DNA of 64,000 nt, from contig NW_002060947.1 of assembly GCF_000150275.1 (NCBI RefSeq), forward strand, positions 4,766,786-4,830,785, read 5' to 3'. The stretch's first letter is position 1, and every line of letters begins with the position of its first letter. This document shows, one piece after another, positions 52,640 through 64,000 of the stretch. The notes beneath the pieces were generated by a model, which ran no database searches, was not told where the DNA came from, and was given only the letters and a program-made list of their open reading frames with translations. Source of the DNA: Trichoplax adhaerens. Lineage: Eukaryota; Placozoa; Uniplacotomia; Trichoplacea; Trichoplacidae. The translations under genes were made by a program, and so were the position numbers.

Positions 52640-53833
52640 CGTCTTATTTCATCTCAATCAAAGATTTCACTTCGTCTATGCATTACATATAAGGATATTC
52701 GTAATGTAAAGTGATACTGACGTAAATTTTTAACGTATTTTCATTATAGCCTTTTCGTAAAAAGGCAGACTTAATTCGCGAGCCAGATTGTTTGTATCGT
52801 AGTGTTTACGATTTTTGTTTGATACTTTCCATGTTAGTCTAGGATTTCATGTTGACATTTGAAAGTTATATTACATTTTTTATGAAATAAAGTGATAAAT
52901 TCTATACACTACTAAGTGATATAACGTTCTGCTACACAGAATTTATGTTATACATTGGTTAGGTTGAGTACATTTACAACAAGAGGAATCTATGATCCTA
53001 TTTAGTATTAACTAGCAAATCCTCCTAAAATGCCGTTCAAATCTTATTTCAAATTATCTCATTATTTCAATGTAGCACATGCATTTACCTCCGAAATCAA
53101 TCTTTAATAAGCGCAAAGAAAGTGATAAACCGTCAAAGATTGCAAATGATGATTTAATACATCTTACCTAACCTTTGATGAGATGATAACATTCTACTAG
53201 CTACGATTACAAGGAGGTCGATGCTATCGAATATTATTAAAATATAATCAATGAAATACGTTGACAAGTCTAATGAATATTATGCATGAGATCTACCAGA
53301 AAACGTTGTGTTTGTGCTATAATGCGCTTAAGGACTGTATCAAATATTTATATTTCCTACCGAAATAAGTTGACCAGCCTAATCGATACTGTTCCTGAAA
53401 TCTATCTGAAGACGTTTTGTTTATGTCGAAAATTATGCGCTTACGAATTATATCAATATTTATATTTTCTACCGAATGTGAAGTAATACGATTACTAAAC
53501 ATGATTACGGAGCAATAGGTATAGTATTTGAATGAACAGAGGTCATAAAAATATTAAATGTAATACTATGGTCGTGGTAAAGTGCAATAGAAGCGTATTT
53601 AACAACATTAAGGATTTGACAGTTTCAGAATAACTATGTATTACGATTATTTTTGTATTGGCATCGATGCTTAACTCGCGAAAGTCTTATAATGTGGATG
53701 ATAATAGGTATGATGTATCCAAAAGGCGTTTATATAAGAAATCCGTTTTACCATTTTTTAAAGAATTTTCTGTTTCTTCTGGAAAATATTATTCATGTAT
53801 GGTGTTATGTTAATATTTTAAATTACCAAACAG
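52640..53833. other. Spacer between convergent SNX25 and LGR genes
   Basis: AT-rich. An AATAAA at 52886 could end the SNX25 transcript. Two similar segments (around 52160-52270 and 52340-52440) share tctatgaatttcaact and neighbouring words, and 53280-53350 resembles 53380-53460 (cgttgtgtttgtgctataatgcgctta against cgttttgtttatgtcgaaaattatgcgctta). These are weak local duplications. Confidence 0.45.
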
Positions 53834-54046
53834 TTACCAAGAATTGCATCTTTTCATGTTGAACATGGGTTTAGTTAATGCAGGTCTAGCATGACACGAA
53901 TAAAATTCGTCCTCAAAATTAGGATTTTCAATGCCAATATCAGATAACTGAAGGTTACTATAATCTTGTACATCCAAATATTCATCATCCGTCGGCTGAA
54001 TTATTCCGATGAACGCTTGGCTCAAATTATTTTCACTGTTGCGTAG
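53834..54046 (-). CDS. Open C-terminal extension after in-frame TAG
   Basis: Directly after the TAG that ends the LGR frame (54049-54047), the same frame stays open for 70 codons: LRNSENNLSQAF, then an acidic stretch with DDEYLDVQDYSN and ENPNFEDEF, ending RCNSW and TGA/TAA-type stop at 53834. The context is TGT TAG CTA, and stop followed by CTA is a known readthrough context in animals. A microintron (gtcagc...ttag, 27 bases) or a longer intron using that acceptor would remove the stop. The composition looks like a receptor tail, not random AT-rich sequence. See the finding on this region. Confidence 0.45.
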   Translation of the reverse strand, partial: LRNSENNLSQAFIGIIQPTDDEYLDVQDYSNLQLSDIGIENPNFEDEFYSCHARPALTKPMFNMKRCNSW

Positions 54047-57000
54047 CTAACAGTTTGTACAAATTTTGCTGACTAATAATTTTCTTTCAGCATCTCTAAA
54101 TTTACGGTGTAGACTATTATGTTTATTGAATTCTGCATTTATGAATTTGATTCCGATTTTAAAGATTCTATCATCGTCTAAGCTTCGATGACGGCGATGA
54201 AGAATTATACTTTCAGAATTAATTGTTGACATTGCGATATTCTTATTATTTGGAATATCTATGTTATTATTTTCATTTGAAAGTAGTGAAGAGGTGGCTT
54301 GTCTTAGCTGCGCTGTTGATTTTAATGAAATATCTGATGCATTAACAGTTCTATCTTCAGGCTTGTCATAACTAATTGATTTATTGTTGACATCATTTGC
54401 CTTATCGTTAGCATTAATTATAGTAGCAGAATCATTTTGATGCTCGACATTATTGGTTTTATCACGATTACTATCATCACCATTAATAGGTTCTTGATGC
54501 GGTATACTATTATTAGATGAAGATCCAATTCCATGAATGATTGTTTGGTTCCGGGCAGAGCTCAAATTAATGTTAGTTGTCGATGTATATTCGAATGATG
54601 ATGATGATGACATTTTCTTACTAATAAATGCAACCAATCTATTGAAACTTGCAGTTCCAGTAGCTATATAAATATATGGATTGATAGCAGAATTTAAAGG
54701 AATAGCCAAGATGACCGCAAATTGTAATATAAAAACGTTTATACTACCTTGAATGATTCCTAAAGCAGATATGACATAAATTGGTAACCATGCAGCTAAA
54801 TCAGTAACTAAAATAAGTGATAGACGGATAGCAATCGTACCATTACGAGATTGTGCATTGCTACGAATTGAACGCCTTGTTTTACTGACCTCTCTAAGTA
54901 ACAATACGTAAATTACTAATGTTATGATCCATGAAATAAGTTGTATTAAAACAAATGAAAGGGTCCAGGTTGCATAAAAACGATGGCTTAAATTACTAGG
55001 AGAGCAGATGAAACTGAATTGATATAAGCGTAAATCTGCTGGTTGATTAATACTCATAATTACTGGTATAGCAACATAGATACAAGTAACCGACCAACCC
55101 AATCCTAATGCAATTTTAGTACGCTTGAACCTTACATGTGATGCTGTAAATGGATTAACTGTGATACTATAGCGATCTATGCTTATTAGCAGCATCATAA
55201 TAACTGACATCATACTAGATGTACTTATTAAAAATGATGCAATAATACACGCTGGACTCTTAAGCCATTCTTCAGCATATTGAGCGTAACGATCGTTATA
55301 AATTTGATCATTAACACCAATAATGATAAGATATGTTGACATTAAAAAGTCAGAAAGAGCCAGGCTGTTAAAGACGAGTTCGGTAGACTTGCTCGTTTTT
55401 TTCATTTTGTTAGAGCGATTTGTTACAATGACAAGGATATTCCCTATGAAAGCTGCAATAGCCATAATCCAGACAGACAATTTTAATGATGTATGAACGA
55501 GAATATTTTCACAACTAGATGCTGAATCCAAATCAGGAACAGGTGAGCAGGTTGTAATTTTAGCTGGAACTATACAGCATAAATATGGCCTTGTTGACGC
55601 TCTAATAACATTTATTGACATAAGAGAAATAAATAAGAAGATAAACATTCTGATAATATTTAAGAAATCATGGATTACACCAATATCAATTTTAAGAACA
55701 GGATTATAGTTTGCAAACAGCACCCGTTCGAAGTTATACGGTTAATACTATCTTAATAATATCCTACTACTGAATAATTAATTCGGCTAATTTTAATTGA
55801 AAAGAATAATATAACCGACAACATTATATTTACATTGCTGATAGTGCAGATGAACCATAAAATGAGCTTTCTGTTATAGTTGCCATTGGATTTGATTTTA
55901 TCGATCTAAGAGAAGAATATAATTTTTACTAGGATTCTATTATTCGTAAACACCATAAACTTAAAAGACGTAAATATCTTGTTTTCGCTACATTTAATAT
56001 ATTGTTTTTTCATGTATGCAGTTTATTTCATCGTTTTAGAGATATTTTTACTGTGACATCTTTTCGATCTGTGGTACTCACAATAGTTGCAATTTGGAAA
56101 GTACCCTCAAGCAACGGTTTGTTAAAATTCTTACGTTATTGAAATCTAAATATCTACAAGTAAATTAACATAGGCGAAATTAAATATTATTAATGGCATA
56201 TTAAAATGTAGGTAAGAATAGATAATATGTGATAAATACTTACAGTTGTAATAAATTGGGGGCAAAATGTAAAATAGGAGCTCTTCCGCAAATAATAGAC
56301 AATTTATTATGTGCTACATTCCTGCCAATGAAAATTAGCATTAGTACGAAAAATGATTAAAGTATTAAAAGCTTGTTCTTGCATAACTGGGCATATTTTT
56401 TATTATGCAATCGTATATATAGTTGTATCCGTCTAACTGTACATGTGCATGTGGTATTATAGTTGAATATTTCATTCTAAAGAAGACACTTTAATAGCAT
56501 AAGCCACGCTTACAGTATCCTTAATGCATCGAAGTAGACATTGTTACTATTGGTAATTGTCCTTAATGCATTATCAGCCAGGTTTCTAAATATATATTTA
56601 TAACATTCTTATTAATTGGATAATAAGAGACATGAATATAGATTAATATGATTTTCCTGATCAAATACATAATTTTAAATCATAAATAAATTTAACAATT
56701 AAAGCTGTCAATTTTCAAGACTGCTACTTATAAAATGACTTACAGTTCCTGTAAATTATAATCATTATCTCGAAAAATTGTAGAGACATCGACGATTTCA
56801 ATAGAATTGTGATTTAGGCTCCTATAATGTTAATCAAATTAGTCACAAATAGCAATAGCAATGATAATAGTTTCTTTAAACTGCTAGTGATGCTATCATT
56901 AGCCTAAAATTAATAGTAACATTATGGTTCAAAAGGTAAACGACAAACTTAATTTTGATTACTTGATTTTTAATATTAATGTTAGATGAATCATGATTTA

Positions 57001-60000
57001 TACAAGTAGAAGTACATGCATGGAGAGAAGAATATAAACATGTGTGTTCCATCATGACGAACTTTCGTTGAGATCTTTCCTGCCTTTCAGCTAGTGATCT
57101 CTTCTGCATTAGCTGTTACAGTGACTATATTCCATTCTATGCACATTAACTACATTTATGGTTAGTTTTTCACAATTTGAAAGCTATTTATAGTTTTCCG
57201 TAAATATTTCAAGTTACACTATCAAATGAAAGACAAGATATGAGATACTGTGAACAATCCCCGTGATAGCTTGATCTTAGCTTTATTGTCGGTTACATCT
57301 TAAATGCAGCTAAGTGTTTGTCTAATAAATAGGAAAATCATTTTTAACTATGATTAGCTTCTCTTGCTCAACGTGAATGTAATGAAAAGTATAATCAAGT
57401 TATCCTAGTTGATTCACAAGTATTCTAAATAAATTGCAATAATTTGATTAACTGGAAGTATTATGAAAGACTCATGCCTACACCGATATTATGGTTTTGC
57501 ATTAACTGCACCGCGCAAATATTTCGTAGATTGGATAGTTAACTGTATTATCAATAGATTATAACAGTCGTCTGTTTAAAATAGTGAAATAACTCATTAA
57601 TATTGGTTTAAGTATGTCATATCTTACCTGATTTATGAGTTATACGAACGATATTAAATAAAATGTAATTTACCGTTTCATATTTGAACACTTTATTAAT
57701 GATTAAAGGATTCTAACTACATAACTTACAGAATTTTTAAATTGTTATTTAAATGAATAAATTCTTCTGGTGGGACTTCACGAAGATTAGTGTTGCTTAG
57801 GTCACTAATCGGTTAATATACAATAAAATATCAAGATTTATGACAAAAGTTTAGCTACTTATAATAATGCAAGCCATCTTCAAGTTCATACTTTGAGCAA
57901 TTATTTATTAGGACTTAATGGACGATATCAGCATTTACTCACATAGAATAACTATAGCATGTATTGATAGTAGGTGAGTCTGATACACAAGATTCCATCT
58001 TATAAAAACCTCGAATAGCTTGTTTAATGGCCGATAGAGACATATTGTTATTGCCTAATGAACTATAGATTCATGTACATTAATGTAATAAGTTATGAGT
58101 CCAATGCTATTTAAACATTAAAGATTCATAGATTGTGTATTTATATAATATTCTAACCTTAATGTGTACAATTTGTACAAATTTGACGCTAAGAGCAACA
58201 CTTACATTCCTCTAAGACTGGGATTCCTCTTGAAATAGGATTGCGGTATTGCTGTAATGTTATTACCGGCTAACAGCCTGCAATGGTATGCAATAGTAAA
58301 ATATTAAGCTAAATAATACTAAAATGCAAGGTTTAACTAAGACAATTGAGTTTTCTCAATATGCAAAAACTATTCCTTTAATTAATTAGACTAAAATGAT
58401 GTGTTGATTAAGTATTCAATATTGATTGTCAGCCGGATACTTACAAATTTGTCAGTTTACTTGATAATTTAATCAAGATTTGATCGTATAATTCAATCCC
58501 ATTTGATATAAGATTATTATAACTTATATCCCTTTTAATGAATATAAAAATTACTTGAAGTAAATCCTTCAAATAGAATTAATACATATACAAAGTCAGC
58601 AAGTAAAAATTCTTGCTAAAATTACACACCATGTTACGAGGGAATATAAAATGTAAAGTCTGAAATATGTTGGAAGGACGTTTAACTGTGAATGTCTTGT
58701 TCTGGTACGAGTTAAGTTCTTGAATACCATACTAATTACTAATAAAGAAACATAGGATCTAACTGCGCGTGGATCAAGATCAATTCTATGGCTTAAAATA
58801 TCTATATAATGTTCTACTACATCCCGTAGTAAGCTTGTGGATCCTAATTAGTACAGTACCGTCACAATACAAACTACCGTAAAAAACTGGATGACTAAAT
58901 TTAGTAAATTAACATTTCTATATGGTGATTAGAATGGATTACTAATGGTAGCAATCACTATTGTTATAACTTGTTACAGTAAATTAAAACTGGGTGGTGT
59001 GCTGCAGTAAGAATTTTTATATACTGGCGATAGGAGATCGTCAGCACTTGTAGTCGTGCTGTAGATAGATATCAGGGAGAACAAGCTTAGTAGTAGACAT
59101 GTAGCAATTAGTTTTCGTCATAGTTCCCTTTTTTCATTGTTGCAATTTTAGATTTATAACAAAGTTATCTGGAATTAGTCGCTAGATGTCCATGACTATT
59201 AATATGGCTGTACTAATTTGGTTGATAAATTAAGTGAAACTTTACCGTTGAAATATTAAGATAAAGTATTGTTATTAGATGCTGCCGAAGTGTACCGTAT
59301 ATAAACCTAGTATACAATTGAATAAAATTAATTCTCTAGTCGTTTAACGTAGAAGCAAAGACGTCTAAGTTCTTTGTGTGTAATTAATTATTTAATAGAT
59401 CCCAGAGAATATAGAAAATTTAGGAATCGCTTTAACGTAGCTCTTGTTATGAAGCTGTTTGTAAATTTTTGATTCTAACTTATTGCTGGATGAATAAATG
59501 CTGTAATATTGGGAGTTCTTTGGTACGTTGTTGACTGTTGATTTACTGATAAAATTTACTTACAATTTATGATTGATATTTCCAAATAATCTTTCACAAT
59601 TTTGTGCAATGTAGGAGATGTTATTATTGTTTATCCTCCTAAATTTAACAGAATGAATTAAATAGATACGTGTAATATCTGTTGACATATGTCAGTTTCT
59701 AGTGCCGCATTACAACTATATGATATAATACTGCATATCTACGCCTATGTCTACGTATCAAGCACACCAGCAATTTAGTATTTTGCAGAATTAGTTTAGT
59801 GTCGTGGTTACAATATCGCGTTATTGAATCAAGATAAGCGCCATGATAAATAAAATTTGTGTTTATATTATATACTCATAGATTCCAAATCTTTAGCAAT
59901 GAATATTTGTACACCTTTTTAAGATATTATCAATATGAATTGCTAATCTGCAATTAAATGTATTTGGATAGATTGGCATGATTAAGTATTATAATAATAC

Positions 60001-63000
60001 TTACAAATCTATAATAGTTAGATAAATTGAGATGCAGTTTAAACTGGTAAGTTTATTGCGGTTCAATGACCTAATATTATAAAGAGAATATACAAAGACC
60101 AAGATATCGGTAAGATATCAGAAAATGAATGGGATAGCGAGAGTGTTATCTTGCTTTTATCTGCTTCTGCCTACTTTATACATAGTCTATTTATTCACTT
60201 ACAGTAACTGTAAATTTAATAATGTTACAAAACTGTCGTTGGAAATCTCTGTTATTCTGTTTTCATCTAAATATCTATAATTTAATAATCAAGCCAACGT
60301 TAATTAAAGAGTTATTTAGATTTAAGTAATGGATTAAATGCAATTATATAATATTGTAATAGAATATGAATTAGCATACATAGATTGGAGTTTAGTTAAA
60401 TTTTTAAATGGCGCCTCAGCTATAGTAGAAATTCGATTTCCACGGCAATTTCTAAGATATCAATTTATATGTACAGACAAGTAGATGAAAGTCGAGATTG
60501 TAGTTATTAATATTAGCATTCATATATGTTATGGTTGGACTATCAATTTATAACAGTAAGGCTTTGTATACGTAAAGATTCTCTACCGGAAACTTTGTAA
60601 ACGGTATGGAAAGGAAACTACGAAAACTGGTAACATGTTAAAACAATGACTTACAAAAACCTTAAATTCTCTAAATCCGTAGAAAGTGTTCCATTCAAGG
60701 AAATGATTTGGTTAAAGCTGATATCACTGAAACATTAAAATATTATTAAATTGCTTGTTTGGTCTCGACGTCCTCTACGCTAGGTCTTAAAAAATAATTT
60801 GTATACAGTGAAGATAATTGTGATAATTTGATGAATGCCTGACTTGCAACCATTGATATTTTGTTATGATCCAATTTTCTAATAGTAAATTAATAAATGA
60901 ATTAGATTTATAAAGAAGGATACAGGAACGATTTGCTGCTATAAATATACACATTATATTATCGATGTATCTGAAGTATGCTGGCAATTGTAGAATCATC
61001 AATGTTATAGCCACTCACAAGTGTTTTAAACTCGAGCATTCGCTAAATAAGCTATCTTCAAGAATTTCTATTAGATTGAAACTCAGGTGCCTTGTAATAG
61101 ATTACACATGGTATGTACAATGCCTTAATAACGATTATGCGCTCTTCAATGTTTGATTTGGTTTAAATTTTTTCAATTCTTACAATATGACGATTTTGCA
61201 AGAATTATTAAAATAGCTATTTTTCAGATCTCTAATTCGATTGTTGGAGGCATACCTAAGTAAGATATAAAGTTAAGGAATTTAAATTTAAATTCTGAAT
61301 ACGAAATGAATTTTATCATAAGCACCTATTCATCAAGATACAGTTCTATATTTATGTAATAATCTAGTTAAATCAGATAATTTTAGTTTCGCTTAGCTCA
61401 TTACCGGTACGTATTTCATTACTTCAATTAGGAGAATATTCATTTGACTTACAATATATTCAGTTTATGCAGTGGCTGAATAAAGTCCAGAGTATCGATT
61501 CGATTGTTTCGAATATTCCTTATGAAAAAACATGATATTTGGAGATTTGTCGATATGTTGGTGATAATTGTATTTTAATATTGTTAATATTATTTTGATT
61601 ACGGAACGGTTTGCATATGCACTTAATAATTTAGAAGTTTAATTGATTGGACTAAAATAATTGCTACAGTTGATTAATTTACGAAAGCAGTAATGACACT
61701 GGCAATAAGAAGATAATTTATGAATTATCGTCGCAATACTGATAGTCTATTCCGTAGTCTTGCTAATCTATCGTTTCTTACAGTTCCTTCAAGTTAATTG
61801 TTGAATTAAATGTATTCGGCTTAATATACTCTAGTCGGTTGTCATTTATATTGCTATAATTCAAAAGAAAAGAAAGATGTTATGTGAATGAGTAAAATTT
61901 ATTCTATTACTGCTCTACTATAATTACACCAAGACGAAATACATACAACGTAGAGAGCATCGTGAAATTTTGAAATGATGGAAAAAGTTCGGTTGTGAGC
62001 CTAGTGATTCTGTTCATGCTAACATCGCTAAACATTAAGATTATCAACATTTAAGTGATTACATCTATATAAATGCTTTAGAAAGATAGATATGGTAGCG
62101 TCTCTATCTCATTTGGATTAAATTATACAACTTAAAGAATCATTGCATGGATTTATCGTATTCTGAGTATTACTTGATGTAATCTACAATAGCTTATTCA
62201 AGTTTGTAAGCCTTAAGAGCTAGTGAGAGGACACTTGGTAGCATTCCGATTTTTACATTATGATGCACGTATATCTCACAAGAGTTCACTTGAGTTCACT
62301 TATGCAAAGTATTAACTTACATAGAAGAAATGGCAGGAAGATTTTGGAAAGAAAGACTGGAGGCACTAATTAATTTGTTGCTAGAGATATTGCTAAAAAG
62401 ATTTTAGTCGTTGTATTACTGTAATATTTCGATTGCATTTTAAAACAGTTAGAAAATAAAGTATATGGAAATTCACTTCTTGGCTGATCACGACTGTAAT
62501 GTAATCAATTTTCTGTTTGTTTTATCTACTTGTATTTTATAATATAAGTCGAATTACATTTTTTTCAAGTGTTGAAAACATCCAAATACTTTAAACGTAT
62601 GGATTAAATTATTGGAAAGTTCCCTAAGTTAATAATTTAAATCAAATGCATTTCAGATATAAATTCTATATCTTTCGGTAGTTGGCTATATTATATTGTA
62701 TGAAAAACAATTAGTAAAATAGAGTGACGTAAATATAAATGGCTACCATAAGATGATAAATTATAATATAGTTATGAGAATAAATTAATATTCAATGCTT
62801 TCTTCCTCTGCACAAATAAGATTTTTCGAGTTTTCAAACAACCGGTTTATTATAAATTAATTATTGAATTAATACGGAAACAGATTGGATAAAATACTTT
62901 ACGATATGTACGATACAGGATTTTTTGTTGCATTGTGACATCTAGGATAGTTCAATGTTAATAATTGTAACTCACATTTTGGAAATGTTGTAGGTAATAT

Positions 63001-64000
63001 TAGATGAACAGGCCATATTGACTTTTCGTATTTTATTTTTGGATAATCCGCTATTATATCATAAATCAAGAAAAATATTATTTCTTTTACCAATATATAG
63101 TCTACATCTTTTAGAAGGGTGTGTGTTACGAAATTTAGCTTTTTCGTAAAATGCCTCCAAGTGCTTATATTCTACTTACTAGTGTTGTAAAGATTTAAAA
63201 GTATCTAGAGAAAGATCTGTTAGATAGTGAAAAAGATTTCCATCAAGCCAACTACACGTTGTAACAAAACAAAAATGTTGAGAAACATGAGAAGTTTTAT
63301 ATTGGTAATTGAAATATTTACTAGGATGCCATAAAAATGTACTGTTTGGGGTTTACAATCTCTTAGGCTCGCAATCCAAAAAATCGAAATTTGAGTTATT
63401 AAAATTTAGCAAATCTCTTAACTAACACAAATAGCACAATTTCTAAAAACACTACTGAATGCTAACTTATACAGCTGAACAATAATCACACTTTCAATTA
63501 GAAAATTTACAAAATTTAAGGAAAAGGTTTCATTTGTAAAGCTAATCTATGGCACTTCATAGAAATTATCAGGTACTAATATTTTTCGATTTATTCTTTT
63601 GTAAAAAGAATATAAACTAACATATTTTAATAACAAAACATATTTTAGATACGGCAGTTTCTAAAACACCAGCTAATATCTACAATATATGCAATATATA
63701 TAGACTGCGAATCTATAACTATTCGTACGAACCTATGAATGCAAATCTGAATCAAAATAACTAAAGTCTGGGTTATTTTCTATATATATATGCAATTAAA
63801 AATAATATTCTCACATTTCGGTAATATTTTTCAGGCCGGAGAAGGCATATGGTTGTATGGATTGGATTTTATTTGATCTTAAGTATCTAATTGGAAAAAT
63901 TTTTAATATTACCAAAGAGATTTTACTAAAACAATGATTTGTCTTCTAGTTTATCAGAAACAGTAATAATTACTCACAACAACTGCAGCTTTGATAAATT
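54047..64000 (-). CDS. Leucine-rich-repeat GPCR (LGR/relaxin-receptor-like), 5' partial
   Basis: LRR exons, each phase 2 to phase 2, run 5' to 3' on the minus strand: 64000-63978 (partial), 63251-63180, 63050-62976, 62392-62321, 61853-61782, 61518-61453, 60726-60655, 60274-60203, 60070-60005, 59638-59564, 58522-58445, 58277-58206, 57804-57730, 56821-56744, 56321-56244. Each encodes one repeat of 22-26 residues (for example YLDENRITEISNDSF, DLSNTNLREVPPEEF). Exon 55601-54047 holds a hinge with paired Cys (YLCC, CSPVPDLDSASSCENIL), a seven-helix domain (GNILVI, LALSDFL, SIDRYS, NPYIY) and a long Ser/Asn-rich tail. The SSCENIL hinge is closest to type C (relaxin receptor/GRL101) LGRs. Any LDLa module and the signal peptide lie beyond 64000. 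Confidence 0.9.

Noticed and set aside
53286-53502. Overlapping plus and minus ORFs in the SNX25-LGR spacer
   Set aside because: Both coincide with a weak local duplication and have no domain, start context or splice support.
57942-57979. Possible extra LRR exon at an actcac donor-like site
   Set aside because: The required phase-2 frame contains a stop (TAG), and the neighbouring LRR exons already join in phase without it.
1-64000. CRISPR arrays, rRNA and tRNA genes, bacterial-type operons
   Set aside because: No regularly spaced direct repeats, no convincing tRNA T-arm sequence in either strand, no rRNA core segment; genes have GT-AG introns, so the window is eukaryotic nuclear DNA.

Overview
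The window looks like nuclear DNA of an early-branching animal. It is strongly AT-rich, its genes are split by short GT-AG introns, and every gene recognised belongs to an animal family (class I HDAC, MAT2B, CFAP97, a PXA-RGS-PX sorting nexin, rhodopsin-class receptors and a leucine-rich-repeat receptor). The compact gene structure (about 34 coding exons in 11 kb for the sorting nexin) and the arminin-like peptide genes suggest a placozoan such as Trichoplax or Hoilungia. That placement is inference; no species marker was read.

Layout. (1) 1-18.4 kb: a degenerate tandem duplication. Its two full copies each carry, on the minus strand, a small secreted-peptide gene made of a TATA box, a short noncoding exon, a signal-peptide plus acidic-propeptide exon, and an arginine-rich exon. 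In copy 1 the last exon encodes a repeated RRRRYYI unit. A third, truncated copy of one flank closes the array. (2) 21.1-23.7 kb minus: a complete ten-exon HDAC8-type deacetylase. (3) 28.7-29.8 kb plus: a one-exon class A GPCR. (4) 30-32.7 kb: possible integrin-alpha-like orphan exons, a three-copy tandem repeat and palindromic TACTG/CAGTA clusters. (5) 33.1-36.7 kb: two MAT2B paralogues facing each other tail to tail, with a 41-codon signal-peptide-like small ORF just upstream of the first. (6) 37.8-38.7 kb plus: a CFAP97/hemingway protein. (7) 41.7-52.6 kb plus: a complete SNX25-type sorting nexin. (8) 53.8-64.0 kb minus: a relaxin-receptor-like LGR whose leucine-rich repeats are each carried on a separate phase-2 exon. 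It runs off the right edge and has a single in-frame TAG followed by 70 more open codons.

How it fits together. The genes are mostly independent housekeeping, ciliary, trafficking and signalling genes; no operon-like logic is visible. The most unusual content is the duplicated arginine-rich peptide locus. The secretory and acidic pro-region is almost unchanged between copies, while the cationic exon differs in repeat number and in the residues between arginine blocks, the pattern expected of a fast-evolving defence peptide. Exon models were joined by hand from GT-AG sites and reading phase. Phase agreement along complete chains (HDAC8, 366 codons; SNX25, 1003 codons; 15 LRR exons) is the main support.
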